This document shows positions 50,834-57,942 of a DNA stretch of 64,000 nt, in pieces (position 1 is the stretch's first letter; the number at the start of each line of letters is the position of its first letter). Made by a program: the position numbers and the translations under genes. The DNA lies in the NCBI GenBank assembly GCA_964468045.1, contig CAYXTO010000004.1, positions 62,001-126,000 on the forward strand, in the 5' to 3' direction. The notes beneath the pieces were generated by a model. It saw only the letters and a program-made list of their open reading frames with translations, was not told the origin of the DNA and searched no databases. The DNA is from JAWKXU01 sp964468045 (GTDB taxonomy: Bacteria; Pseudomonadota; Alphaproteobacteria; Sphingomonadales; Sphingomonadaceae).

Positions 50834-51517
50834 ATGCTGATCGCCATCCCCGACTTGCTGGATGCCGGACAGGTCACGGCGTTGCGGGCGCGCATCGACG
50901 CCGCGGACTGGGTCGACGGCAATGTGACCGCGGGCCATCAATCCGCGCTGGCGAAGAACAATTTGCAGCTTCCCGAAGCAGGGGCGGAGGCACGCGAGGC
51001 GGGGCAGGCGATCCTCGACGCGCTCGGGCGCAATCCGCTGTTTATCGCCGCCGCCCTGCCGTTGCGCATCTATCCGCCGCTGTTCAACAGCTACAGCGGC
51101 GGTCAGGCCTTCGGCACCCATATCGACAACGCGGTCCGGATTCAGAAGGGGACCGGCTTTCGCGTTCGCTCCGATCTTTCGATGACGGTGTTCCTTTCGG
51201 CCCCGGAAGATTACGATGGCGGGGAACTGACCGTCGAAACCCTGTTCGGCATCCAGCAGGTCAAGCTGCCGGCCGGCCATGCGGTGCTCTATCCTTCCTC
51301 TTCCCTGCACCGGGTGGAACCGGTGACGCGCGGCCAGCGCGTGGCCAGCTTCTTCTGGATCGAATCCATGATCCGGGACGATAGCGCACGGCAAACCCTG
51401 TTCGACCTCGACAGCAGCATCCAGTCGCTCGCGGCCGAGCTGGGCCACGACAATGCGGAGATCATCCGGCTGACCGGGGTCTATCACAATCTTCTGCGGC
51501 GCTGGGCGAACACCTGA
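50834..51517 (+). CDS. piuC: PiuC-type Fe(II)/2-oxoglutarate dioxygenase
   Basis: A 227-residue PKHD-type hydroxylase. The metal triad is visible in FGTHIDNAVR (HxD, about 95-98) and SSSLHRVEPVTRGQR (His, and Arg for 2-oxoglutarate). The opening AIPDLLDAGQVTALRARID and the ending GVYHNLLRRW are standard for PiuC/YbiX. The family is almost always linked to TonB-dependent siderophore receptors, and its substrate is undefined. It starts 13 bp after tonB and converges with apbE. Confidence 0.95.
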   Translation: MLIAIPDLLDAGQVTALRARIDAADWVDGNVTAGHQSALAKNNLQLPEAGAEAREAGQAILDALGRNPLFIAAALPLRIYPPLFNSYSGGQAFGTHIDNAVRIQKGTGFRVRSDLSMTVFLSAPEDYDGGELTVETLFGIQQVKLPAGHAVLYPSSSLHRVEPVTRGQRVASFFWIESMIRDDSARQTLFDLDSSIQSLAAELGHDNAEIIRLTGVYHNLLRRWANT

Positions 51518-51573
51518 GCGAGCGGAGCAGTTCGCTTTCCCCGACTCAACTCGCCCCACTTCAATTCAGCCGT

Positions 51574-52434
51574 TCAATTCAGCATCGCCCGCAAACCGGA
51601 CGACAGATGCTCCCTGGCCTGGCCGCCGGCCCGCTCCACCATCTGCACCGCAAGCTCCTGCCCCTCTGCTAACGCCATCCCCTTGTCGGGGCCGAGCACG
51701 GTTATCGCCGTGGCGAAGGCATCGGCCCACATCGCGTTTTGGTGAAGCACCGTGACGGAAGCGACGGAATTGGCGATGGGGACGCCCCGTATCGGATCGA
51801 TGCTGTGCGATATCCGTACACCGTCTTTCTGGCGGAACCGGCGGTAATCGCCGGAGGTCGCCACCGACAGGCCGCACAGCGCGATGCGCAGCGTGGGAAC
51901 ACGCAAGCCCGGCGGCCCCTCCACATCGACCCACCACGGCTGCAGGTCCGGCTTGACGCCCTGCCCGCGCAACTCGCCGCCGATCTCCACCAGGAAATGG
52001 CGGCAACCCAGATCCTCCAGCGCCCGGCAAACCGCGTCCACCGCATAGCCTTTCGCGATGCCGGAGAAGTCGAGCGCCACATCCCCCGTCCGGCGCGCAC
52101 GCGTTCCCTTGAGCTCGATCGCCTGCCAGCAGGATCTAGCCTCGCTCCTGGCGCCTTGGATCGGCCCGAAGCCCCAGTAATCCACCATCAGTCCGATTGC
52201 CGGGTCGAACGCGCCCGAACTGATCCGGGCCACCTCCAGCCCGGCGCGGAGCACCACCATCATTTCCTCGGGCAAATCGCACCATTGCCCAAGCGGGGCG
52301 CTATTGAAGCGGCTGATGTCGGAATCCGCTTCCCAGTTGCTCATCTGGCGGATCACCCGGTCGAGCACCGCCTCGATGGCTCCTTGCGCGGCAGCCGGAG
52401 CGCCGGCGATCCGGGCGGACCAGAACGTGCCCAT
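51574..52434 (-). CDS. apbE: FAD:protein FMN transferase ApbE
   Basis: 286 residues from the ATG of MGTFWSARIAG. The protein uses FAD to attach FMN covalently to Thr/Ser in exported proteins. Motifs include SDISRFNSAPLGQW, FDPAIGLMVDYWGFGP, VALDFSGIAKGYAVDAV, SVATSGDYRRF, HSIDPIRGVPI and WADAFATAITVLGPDKG with the Mg-binding Asp/Thr. The family usually has ~30 more residues before MGT. These exist in frame back to a CTG at 52533 that overlaps the upstream stop (CTGA), reading ISGLS-like text ending DLSGQTMGT. A non-ATG coupled start is therefore likely. It is the last gene of the PepSY-DUF2271-DUF4198-apbE operon. Confidence 0.93.
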   Translation of the reverse strand: MGTFWSARIAGAPAAAQGAIEAVLDRVIRQMSNWEADSDISRFNSAPLGQWCDLPEEMMVVLRAGLEVARISSGAFDPAIGLMVDYWGFGPIQGARSEARSCWQAIELKGTRARRTGDVALDFSGIAKGYAVDAVCRALEDLGCRHFLVEIGGELRGQGVKPDLQPWWVDVEGPPGLRVPTLRIALCGLSVATSGDYRRFRQKDGVRISHSIDPIRGVPIANSVASVTVLHQNAMWADAFATAITVLGPDKGMALAEGQELAVQMVERAGGQAREHLSSGLRAMLN

Positions 52435-52529
52435 GGTCTGCCCGGAAAGATCGGTGATCTTCGCTCCGGCCTCCCGCCCGACAAAGTTCGCGGGTGAAAG
52501 GCCGGGCGGGATGGCAATGCGGCTGGTGC

Positions 52530-53402
52530 TCAGGGGGCGAGCACTTCCAGCGTGGCGACGTAGGACGCCCGGCGCGGCATCGGGCCTGCAGGAGCGGGAG
52601 GCGGTGGCGGAGGAGTTCCCTCGGCCGCGGCGCCAGGAGCAGCCGGCCCGCCTTCACGTCCGCTGCCGACCGAGGCATTGAGCCAGTACATGCCCGGCGT
52701 GGGCCAGGTCACGGTCAGCTTGCCGTCCTCGCCCGTCACGAGATCGAGCTGGTCGAGCGAATCGCGATAGCGGATTCCGCCCGGGACCACGGTGACTTTC
52801 AGGCCGCTTGCCGGCTTCCCATCCAGCAGGAACTGGAAGCTGGCCGCCTCGCCCGCGACCAGATCGTTCGGATGACTGACCGGAACCAGCTCTATACCGA
52901 CGCCGGTCGGCGTGAAGATGGTCGTGGTCGGTTCGCCGAGCGTCACGAAGATCTCATTGCGATTGCTGGTCTCGGCGGTCTGGACATCGGTCGCACCGGC
53001 CGGAATGGCCTTGGCCAGCGTATCCTTGGTGGTGCCGCGCGGCAGGCGTTCCTGCTTGCCGTTCAGCATGTAGCTTCCCATCACCCCGCTGGAAACGGAG
53101 GCGATGCGATAAGTGCCCTGCTTGGTCAGATGGACATCGAAGGTGGAGCGATATTTGCCGGTGGCGGCATTCTCGATTGCCACTTCGCTGCCATCAGGCC
53201 CGGTCGCCTTGATGCCGTCGGTCCGCATCGGCACATGCTCGAAATAGAACAGGTCGTTGGAAACGGCCGCATCGACCGTGACCCAGCTGTCGTCCCCGGA
53301 AAGCACGGTGGCCGACGGCAGCATCCACTGCCGGTGCGCCTGGGCGCTGGCGGGGAGCAGGAGCGCGGCGATCGCGCCCGCGAGCAGAAACTTGCCTTTC
53401 AT
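52530..53402 (-). CDS. DUF4198 periplasmic protein
   Basis: A 290-residue exported protein. Start ATG 53402 has GGAAGG 8 nt upstream, and the signal peptide MKGKFLLAGAIAALLLPASAQA is followed directly by HRQWMLPSATVLSG. The metal-like N-terminal His and the beta-sandwich pattern (DSWVTVDAAVSNDLFYFEH, GTYRIASVSSGVMGSYM, FQFLLDGKPASGLKVTVVPG) fit DUF4198. Members occur with nickel, cobalt or iron uptake genes. A Pro/Gly-rich tail (APGAAAEGTPPPPPPAPAG) precedes the final strand. Here it probably serves the same iron-redox operon, though its ligand is unknown. Confidence 0.88.
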   Translation of the reverse strand: MKGKFLLAGAIAALLLPASAQAHRQWMLPSATVLSGDDSWVTVDAAVSNDLFYFEHVPMRTDGIKATGPDGSEVAIENAATGKYRSTFDVHLTKQGTYRIASVSSGVMGSYMLNGKQERLPRGTTKDTLAKAIPAGATDVQTAETSNRNEIFVTLGEPTTTIFTPTGVGIELVPVSHPNDLVAGEAASFQFLLDGKPASGLKVTVVPGGIRYRDSLDQLDLVTGEDGKLTVTWPTPGMYWLNASVGSGREGGPAAPGAAAEGTPPPPPPAPAGPMPRRASYVATLEVLAP

Positions 53403-53416
53403 CGAATTTCCTTCCC

Positions 53417-53950
53417 TCATTTACCGAAAGTCAGGGTGATCGGCCCCAATTCGCTCTGGCCCGATGCACGCACGGTCGCGCCGGGCTTGGCCGGCCAGGT
53501 GAACGGCAGGCGGAGCAATTCGCGCCCACCCACCTCGCGCGCGGCCTCGATGACCAGCGTGTACTGACCGGGAGCAACCGCGCCGAGCGGGCCCTTCCCG
53601 GCGGTGAACTTCAACTGGTGCTTGCCGGGCGCCCTGGTCGCCCCGGTCACGCCATCCGCCGGAAAACGCATCGAACGGCCGGAAGCACGCCACCACTGGC
53701 GCACATCGCGCAGCCATTTGGTGCCTTCCCCGTTCTTCATGTCGTAATCGTACCAGACCTGGAGGGTGCGAGCGGGTGCACCTTCCTTCTCCAGCCAGAT
53801 CGCAACATAAGGACGGTGATATTCGGCCACGGAAAGGCGCGGAATGGTCACGTCCAGAGTCATCGTCTGGGCCAGGGCGGGGCTTGCGATCGTGCCGGTG
53901 GCGCCCATGGCGGCGGCGCTTCCCAGCAACACGCGATGTTTGATCTGCAT
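53417..53950 (-). CDS. DUF2271 protein with a probable FMN-attachment motif
   Basis: 177 residues from ATG 53950 (AAGGAG SD; the ATG three codons earlier is too close to it). A signal peptide ends SPALAQ. The mature DUF2271 domain has RPYVAIWLEKEGAPARTLQV, WYDYDMKNGEGTKWLRDVRQ and then FPADGVTGATRAPGKH. DGVTGAT (residues 99-105) matches the ApbE flavinylation pattern D-x-x-T/S-G-A-T, with Thr105 as the predicted FMN site. ApbE is encoded two genes downstream. I infer a periplasmic covalent flavoprotein that receives electrons from the PepSY membrane partner. Confidence 0.87.
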   Translation of the reverse strand: MQIKHRVLLGSAAAMGATGTIASPALAQTMTLDVTIPRLSVAEYHRPYVAIWLEKEGAPARTLQVWYDYDMKNGEGTKWLRDVRQWWRASGRSMRFPADGVTGATRAPGKHQLKFTAGKGPLGAVAPGQYTLVIEAAREVGGRELLRLPFTWPAKPGATVRASGQSELGPITLTFGK

Positions 53951-53964
53951 CGGCGGCATTCTCC

Positions 53965-54642
53965 TTAATGAATGAAAACAATAGCAAGCAACGCGGGCAG
54001 CGCGAAGCCGGCCGCGACCAGCGGCCAGGTGCTCGGCCTTCTGGCCGCGTGGAGCTTCAGCAGCAGGAGCCCGGTGAGTGCGAACAGGAAGCACGCCACC
54101 GCGAAGATATCGATGAACCATTTCCACACGGTGCCGGAATTGCGCCCCTTGTGCAGGTCGTTCAGGTAGCTGATCCAGCCGCGATCGGTTACCTCGCTGG
54201 TCACGGCGCCGCTATGCCGGTCGATGGCGACCCAGCCGTCTCCGCCCGGCCGGGGCAACGCCAGATAGACTTCATCGGCCGACCATTCGGCATTCCCCAC
54301 GTCGGATTGCCCCAGCTCCTTGCTGATCCAGCTGGCGACCTGCGGCGGCAGCGGCTTCTGCGCTCCATCCGCCTCTGCTGCCGCCGGAGCGAGCAAAGCC
54401 AGGAGATTCGCCGGAAGATCGGCGGATCGCTCGGTCACGACCGGCTTCCCTTCCACATCGGCGGCATGGTTGAGCGTGATCCCGGTAAAGGCGAACAGCA
54501 GCAGGCCGATCAGGCTGATCGCCGAGCTCACCCAATGCCAGGTATGCAGCTGCTTCAGCCAGAACGCCTTTGGACTGACTTTCCGCTTGGCTGCAGGTGC
54601 CCTTGCACTTGCCGTTGAACCATGGGGACCGCTGTTGAACAT
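53965..54642 (-). CDS. PepSY-associated membrane protein
   Basis: A 225-residue inner-membrane protein, first gene of the leftward operon. Start ATG 54642 (MFNSGPHGSTAS). The first helix WVSSAISLIGLLLFAFTGIT follows LKQLHTWHW, whose histidines could bind heme. A periplasmic PepSY-like domain (VASWISKELGQSDVGNAEWS, VYLALPRPGGDGWVAIDRHS) precedes ISYLNDLHKGRNSGTVWKWF and two further helices. This layout is typical of PepSY_TM proteins in ferric-siderophore reductase or electron-transfer clusters. A Fur-like sequence lies directly upstream. An alternative start at 54684 would lie inside that box. Confidence 0.9.
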   Translation of the reverse strand: MFNSGPHGSTASARAPAAKRKVSPKAFWLKQLHTWHWVSSAISLIGLLLFAFTGITLNHAADVEGKPVVTERSADLPANLLALLAPAAAEADGAQKPLPPQVASWISKELGQSDVGNAEWSADEVYLALPRPGGDGWVAIDRHSGAVTSEVTDRGWISYLNDLHKGRNSGTVWKWFIDIFAVACFLFALTGLLLLKLHAARRPSTWPLVAAGFALPALLAIVFIH

Positions 54643-54657
54643 CGCCCGGCCAAATAA

Positions 54658-54690
54658 CGAGAACGACTCGCAATTGCAAATCACTCGCGC
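54658..54690 (-). promoter_or_regulatory. putative Fur box before the PepSY-DUF2271-DUF4198-apbE operon
   Basis: The stretch contains GACTCGCAATTGC and the overlapping TTGCAAATCACTCGCGC (54674-54690), which aligns with TTGCAATCGACTCGCAA before the siderophore receptor. Overlapping half-sites suggest more than one dimer. Confidence 0.6.
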
Positions 54691-54756
54691 GATAAATTAC
54701 AAAAAATCACAATTCGCACGTCCAGGCCCGGAAAGCCTGGCATTGGCATTGCAAAA

Positions 54757-54833
54757 TGGCGACCCCGGCAGGACTCGAACCTGCGACCATTCGCTTAGAA
54801 GGCGAATGCTCTATCCAGCTGAGCTACGGGGCC
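54757..54833 (-). tRNA. tRNA-Arg (TCT)
   Basis: A 77-nt tRNA with encoded CCA, read leftward: GGCCCCG acceptor, TAGCTCAGCTGGATAGAGCA D-arm, anticodon arm TTCGC-CTTCTAA-GCGAA (anticodon TCT), T-arm GCAGGTTCGAGTCCTGC, and 3' CGGGGTCGCCA. It lies between the iron operon and the transporter gene. Confidence 0.96.
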
Positions 54834-55007
54834 CCGATTTGACCTGCCTTGCTGTACCCATATCGCAAGACGATGCCTGACCTGAACTCTTCTCCTTGCC
54901 TTCTCACCAAAGGCCCTGGCCACTATCCAGCCCGGCCGATGACGTGCATATGCCATGCCGCATAGCGTGTTTATCGCACGGGGCAAATCTCTACGGGCCA
55001 ATTGCAC

Positions 55008-55745
55008 ATGAACGAGCAGCCGACACGGATAGAAGGCCAGGCAGGCGGCCGAGCCCATTTTCGCTATTTCGACCTGATCATGGCGGCCTTCGTCGCCATT
55101 CTGCTGCTGTCCAACATCATCGGCGCTTCCAAGCCTTCCTTCGTCACCTTGCCGGGCGGGCGGGAATGGTCGTTCGGCGCGGGCGTGCTGTTCTTCCCGC
55201 TGAGCTACATCATCGGGGATGTGCTGACGGAGGTCTATGGCTATGCCCATGCTCGCCGCGTGATCTGGACGGGCTTTGCCGCGCTGATCTTCATGGCCTT
55301 CATGGCATGGGTCGTGGTGGCGCTGCCGCCTGCCGAGGGCTGGCCGCATCAGGCCGCCTATGAGGCGGTATTCGGCAACAGCTGGCGGATCGTTCTCGCA
55401 TCGATCACCGCCTTCTGGGTGGGTGAGTTCGCCAATTCCTACGTTCTTGCCCGGATGAAGCTCTGGACGCGCGGAAAGCTGCTCTGGACACGCACGATCG
55501 GCTCCACCGTAGTGGGCCAGGGGCTGGACAGCCTGATCTTCTACCCCCTTGCCTTTTACGGCCTGGCCGGCTGGCCGCCCGAGCAGCTTGCCCAGGTGGT
55601 CGTCTCGCAATGGCTGATCAAGACCGCCTGGGAAGCGCTGTTGACTCCATTCACCTATGCCACGGTGAACTGGCTCAAGCGCCGGGAAGGAGTGGAGGTG
55701 TTCGATACCGATACCGACTTCTCCCCCTTCGCGAAATTCCGCTGA
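55008..55745 (+). CDS. queuosine precursor transporter (YhhQ/VUT family)
   Basis: A 245-residue inner-membrane protein of the YhhQ/VUT family, which imports 7-deazaguanine precursors of queuosine. Features are LIMAAFVAILLLSNIIGASK, FPLSYIIGDVLTEVYGYAHA and GEFANSYVLARMKLWTRGK, the last holding the family's charged motif, with WTRTIGSTVVGQGLDSLIFY. About six transmembrane helices are expected. ATG 55008 is preferred over the TTG two codons earlier. I looked for a preQ1 riboswitch upstream and did not find one. recF begins 6 bp later. Confidence 0.93.
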   Translation: MNEQPTRIEGQAGGRAHFRYFDLIMAAFVAILLLSNIIGASKPSFVTLPGGREWSFGAGVLFFPLSYIIGDVLTEVYGYAHARRVIWTGFAALIFMAFMAWVVVALPPAEGWPHQAAYEAVFGNSWRIVLASITAFWVGEFANSYVLARMKLWTRGKLLWTRTIGSTVVGQGLDSLIFYPLAFYGLAGWPPEQLAQVVVSQWLIKTAWEALLTPFTYATVNWLKRREGVEVFDTDTDFSPFAKFR

Positions 55746-55751
55746 GCAGCA

Positions 55752-56840
55752 ATGCCCGTCGACCGCCTGACCTTGAGTGGGTTCCGCAACCACGCCGCCA
55801 GTTCGCTGGACGGAACCCGGCGGTTCAATCTGCTGGTGGGCGAGAACGGCGCGGGGAAAACCAACATCCTGGAGGCGCTGTCCCTGTTTGCGCCCGGCCG
55901 GGGGCTTCGCCGCGCCGCCCTGACCGAAATGGCGGCCAAGGACGGCGGCGGCGGATTTTCGATCAGCGCCGAGCTGGATTGCGCGGATGGCGCCGAAAGG
56001 GTGAAGCTGGGCACCGGAACCCGGGCCGATCATCCCAGACGCCGCATGGTGCAGGTGAACGGCGCGCCGGCAAGCGCGATCACCCTGGCCGAATGGCTGA
56101 CGCTGAGTTGGCTCACGCCCGCCATGGACAGGCTGTTCATGGACAGCGCGGGCGGGCGCCGGCGACTGATGGACCGGCTTGCGCTGGCGCTCGATCCGGC
56201 ACATGCGCGCCATGCCGCCCGCTACGAGGCCGCCTTGCGCGAACGCAATCGCCTGCTGTCCGGCGAGGAAGAGGCGGATGCAGGCTGGCTGGATGCGGTG
56301 GAAGTGCAACTGGCCGAAGCAGGCGCGCCGCTCGCCGCCGGCAGGCGCGCGCTTGTCGAGCACCTGCAAGCCGCCCTGGGAAACCTGCCGGACGAACCGT
56401 TCGCCCGTCCCGCTCTCACCTATCTCGCGGGCAGCGCAGCCGACCCTGACGCGCTATTGGCGGAGCTGCGGGCCAATCGCGCGCGCGATCGAGCCGCACG
56501 GCGGACACTCGCCGGCCCGCATCGCGACGAACTGGCCGTCGCCATGGCCAGCAAGGCGATGCCTGCCGCCGATTGTTCCACCGGCGAGCAAAAGGCGATG
56601 CTGATCTCGATCATCCTTGCCCATGCCGCGCTGGCGGCGCATGGAAGACCGAGCCTGTTGCTGCTCGACGAAGTCGCGGCCCATCTGGACCCGCTGCGGC
56701 GCGAGGCCTTGTTCGAGCGCCTGCGCGGCGGGAACGCACAGGTCTGGATGACCGGAACGGAGCTGGCGCCCTTCGAGGCGATCAAGGGGGAGGCCGCGAT
56801 CTGGCGGGTGCATGAAGGGGCCGTGGAAAGAATCGGCTAG
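55752..56840 (+). CDS. recF: DNA replication and repair protein RecF
   Basis: A 362-residue SMC-like ATPase that loads RecA at gaps. MPVDRLTLSGFRNHAASSLD and the Walker A GENGAGKTNILEAL (about 32-45) are clear. LTPAMDRLFMDSAGGRRRLM follows, then the ABC-signature stretch DCSTGEQKAMLISIILAHA and Walker B LLLLDEVAAHLDPLRR (about 295-312). Normal length. recF is usually near dnaA/dnaN in other bacteria, but in Sphingomonadales it is often separate, as here. Confidence 0.96.
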   Translation: MPVDRLTLSGFRNHAASSLDGTRRFNLLVGENGAGKTNILEALSLFAPGRGLRRAALTEMAAKDGGGGFSISAELDCADGAERVKLGTGTRADHPRRRMVQVNGAPASAITLAEWLTLSWLTPAMDRLFMDSAGGRRRLMDRLALALDPAHARHAARYEAALRERNRLLSGEEEADAGWLDAVEVQLAEAGAPLAAGRRALVEHLQAALGNLPDEPFARPALTYLAGSAADPDALLAELRANRARDRAARRTLAGPHRDELAVAMASKAMPAADCSTGEQKAMLISIILAHAALAAHGRPSLLLLDEVAAHLDPLRREALFERLRGGNAQVWMTGTELAPFEAIKGEAAIWRVHEGAVERIG

Positions 56841-56851
56841 CGCGGGCTGGA

Positions 56852-57391
56852 TTATTCCCGAGGCATCGCTTGCGCTATGCCATCGGCCGTCGCGCCGACC
56901 AGTTCCTCCACCCCCTGCACGGTCAGGCCCTTCCCGCCCCTTACGAACAGGTCCGGCTTGCCTCGCAAGGGGGTTTCCAGATCCAGCCGGTGGACAGGAA
57001 TTGCGGCGGCAACCGAGGAGACCACTTCCGCGTCCGCCTTGCCGGACATCAGCGCCAGCGCGGGCCTGTCCTGCAATCGGGCGATTTGCGCCTTCAGCGC
57101 GGCCTTGCCCTCATCGGCCCGGATGGTCACCAGCCGGCCATTCACGCCTCGCGCGCGCAACGCCGTCTCCAATCGGGCGGGATAGCTATCGTCCGGCTCC
57201 AGACCCGCCCCGTCGATCGGAGGGGATTCGATCAGCAGGATCAACCGTTCCGGCCCCATCACCGGTAACCTCTCCGTGCCGGGCGGGCCCAGCGCGTTCG
57301 TGGCCGGATTGGATGGGGCGTCACCCCCGCAGGCGGCGGCCAGCAAGGCCAGCGCCGCCACCGGAACGCCGATGATCCGGTTTCGGCTCAG
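56852..57391 (-). CDS. lipoprotein with degenerate SGNH-hydrolase-like domain
   Basis: About 179 residues if translation starts at CTG 57391, which overlaps the DUF805 stop as CTGA; a GTG at about 57361 is the next choice. The hydrophobic leader VPVAALALLAAACGG is a lipobox with Cys. The body (PIDGAGLEPDDSYPARLETA, then RGVNGRLVTIRADEGKAALK and LQDRPALALMSGKADAEV) follows the plan of TesA-like arylesterases: D-S-x-x-x-G region, YPARLxxALRARG, end motif. The catalytic Ser of GDS is replaced (ILLIESPP), and the final DxxH is not evident. It is likely a non-catalytic SGNH relative. It converges on recF. Confidence 0.62.
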   Translation of the reverse strand: MSRNRIIGVPVAALALLAAACGGDAPSNPATNALGPPGTERLPVMGPERLILLIESPPIDGAGLEPDDSYPARLETALRARGVNGRLVTIRADEGKAALKAQIARLQDRPALALMSGKADAEVVSSVAAAIPVHRLDLETPLRGKPDLFVRGGKGLTVQGVEELVGATADGIAQAMPRE

Positions 57392-57840
57392 GCAAAGACC
57401 TCCGCGCTGGCGGGATCCTTCGGGTCCGGCCCGAAGCGATTGGGGCCGGGCGTGCCCGGCAGCAACATCAGCACCAGAAAGGCGATGCCGGCGATGAAGT
57501 TGATGATCGGGATCATCGAGGCGACGATTATCCCGAGATACCACCATCCCGACATGTCGCGATCATGCAGTCGCCGCACGACCACCGCAATCGCCGGAAT
57601 CAGCGAGCCGAGCCAGAACAGGGACAGCAGCAGGCCCCCGAGCCAGAAGAGCGGCCCAAACGACATATCCATGGCCTGCGGATCGGAAAAGGCTGCAAGG
57701 TTCAATCCCCCGGCCAGGATAAGCGCGAACAGCACGGAGGCCACAATTATGCTGAACAGCACGAACATCCAGTATTCGAGCCGGCGCGAACGCCCCGAAA
57801 AATCGAAATAGCGCTTATAAGGCAGGATCATCCATTCCAT
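57388..57840 (-). CDS. DUF805 membrane protein
   Basis: A 150-residue inner-membrane protein. ATG 57840 follows GGAGAGGGGGAAACT, a strong SD. The DUF805 features are KRYFDFSGRSRRLEYWMFVL at the N-terminus, IPAIAVVVRRLHDRDMSGWW in the middle and a GPNRFGPDP-type ending. Four transmembrane helices are expected. The family's function is unknown. Its stop overlaps a CTG that probably starts the following lipoprotein gene. Confidence 0.9.
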   Translation of the reverse strand: MEWMILPYKRYFDFSGRSRRLEYWMFVLFSIIVASVLFALILAGGLNLAAFSDPQAMDMSFGPLFWLGGLLLSLFWLGSLIPAIAVVVRRLHDRDMSGWWYLGIIVASMIPIINFIAGIAFLVLMLLPGTPGPNRFGPDPKDPASAEVFA

Positions 57841-57942
57841 AGTTTCCCCCTCTCCAACTCGGCGGCTTGTTGGCAGCAAACACAAACACGATGCCGATAC
57901 AAACAAAAACAGGCACGCGGCCATGCGGGTCGGCGCCGCTTC

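Noticed and set aside
54840..55007. preQ1 riboswitch before the queuosine-precursor transporter
   Set aside because: I looked for the short pseudoknot pattern (a C-rich loop and an A-rich tail ending near the SD) and did not find it.
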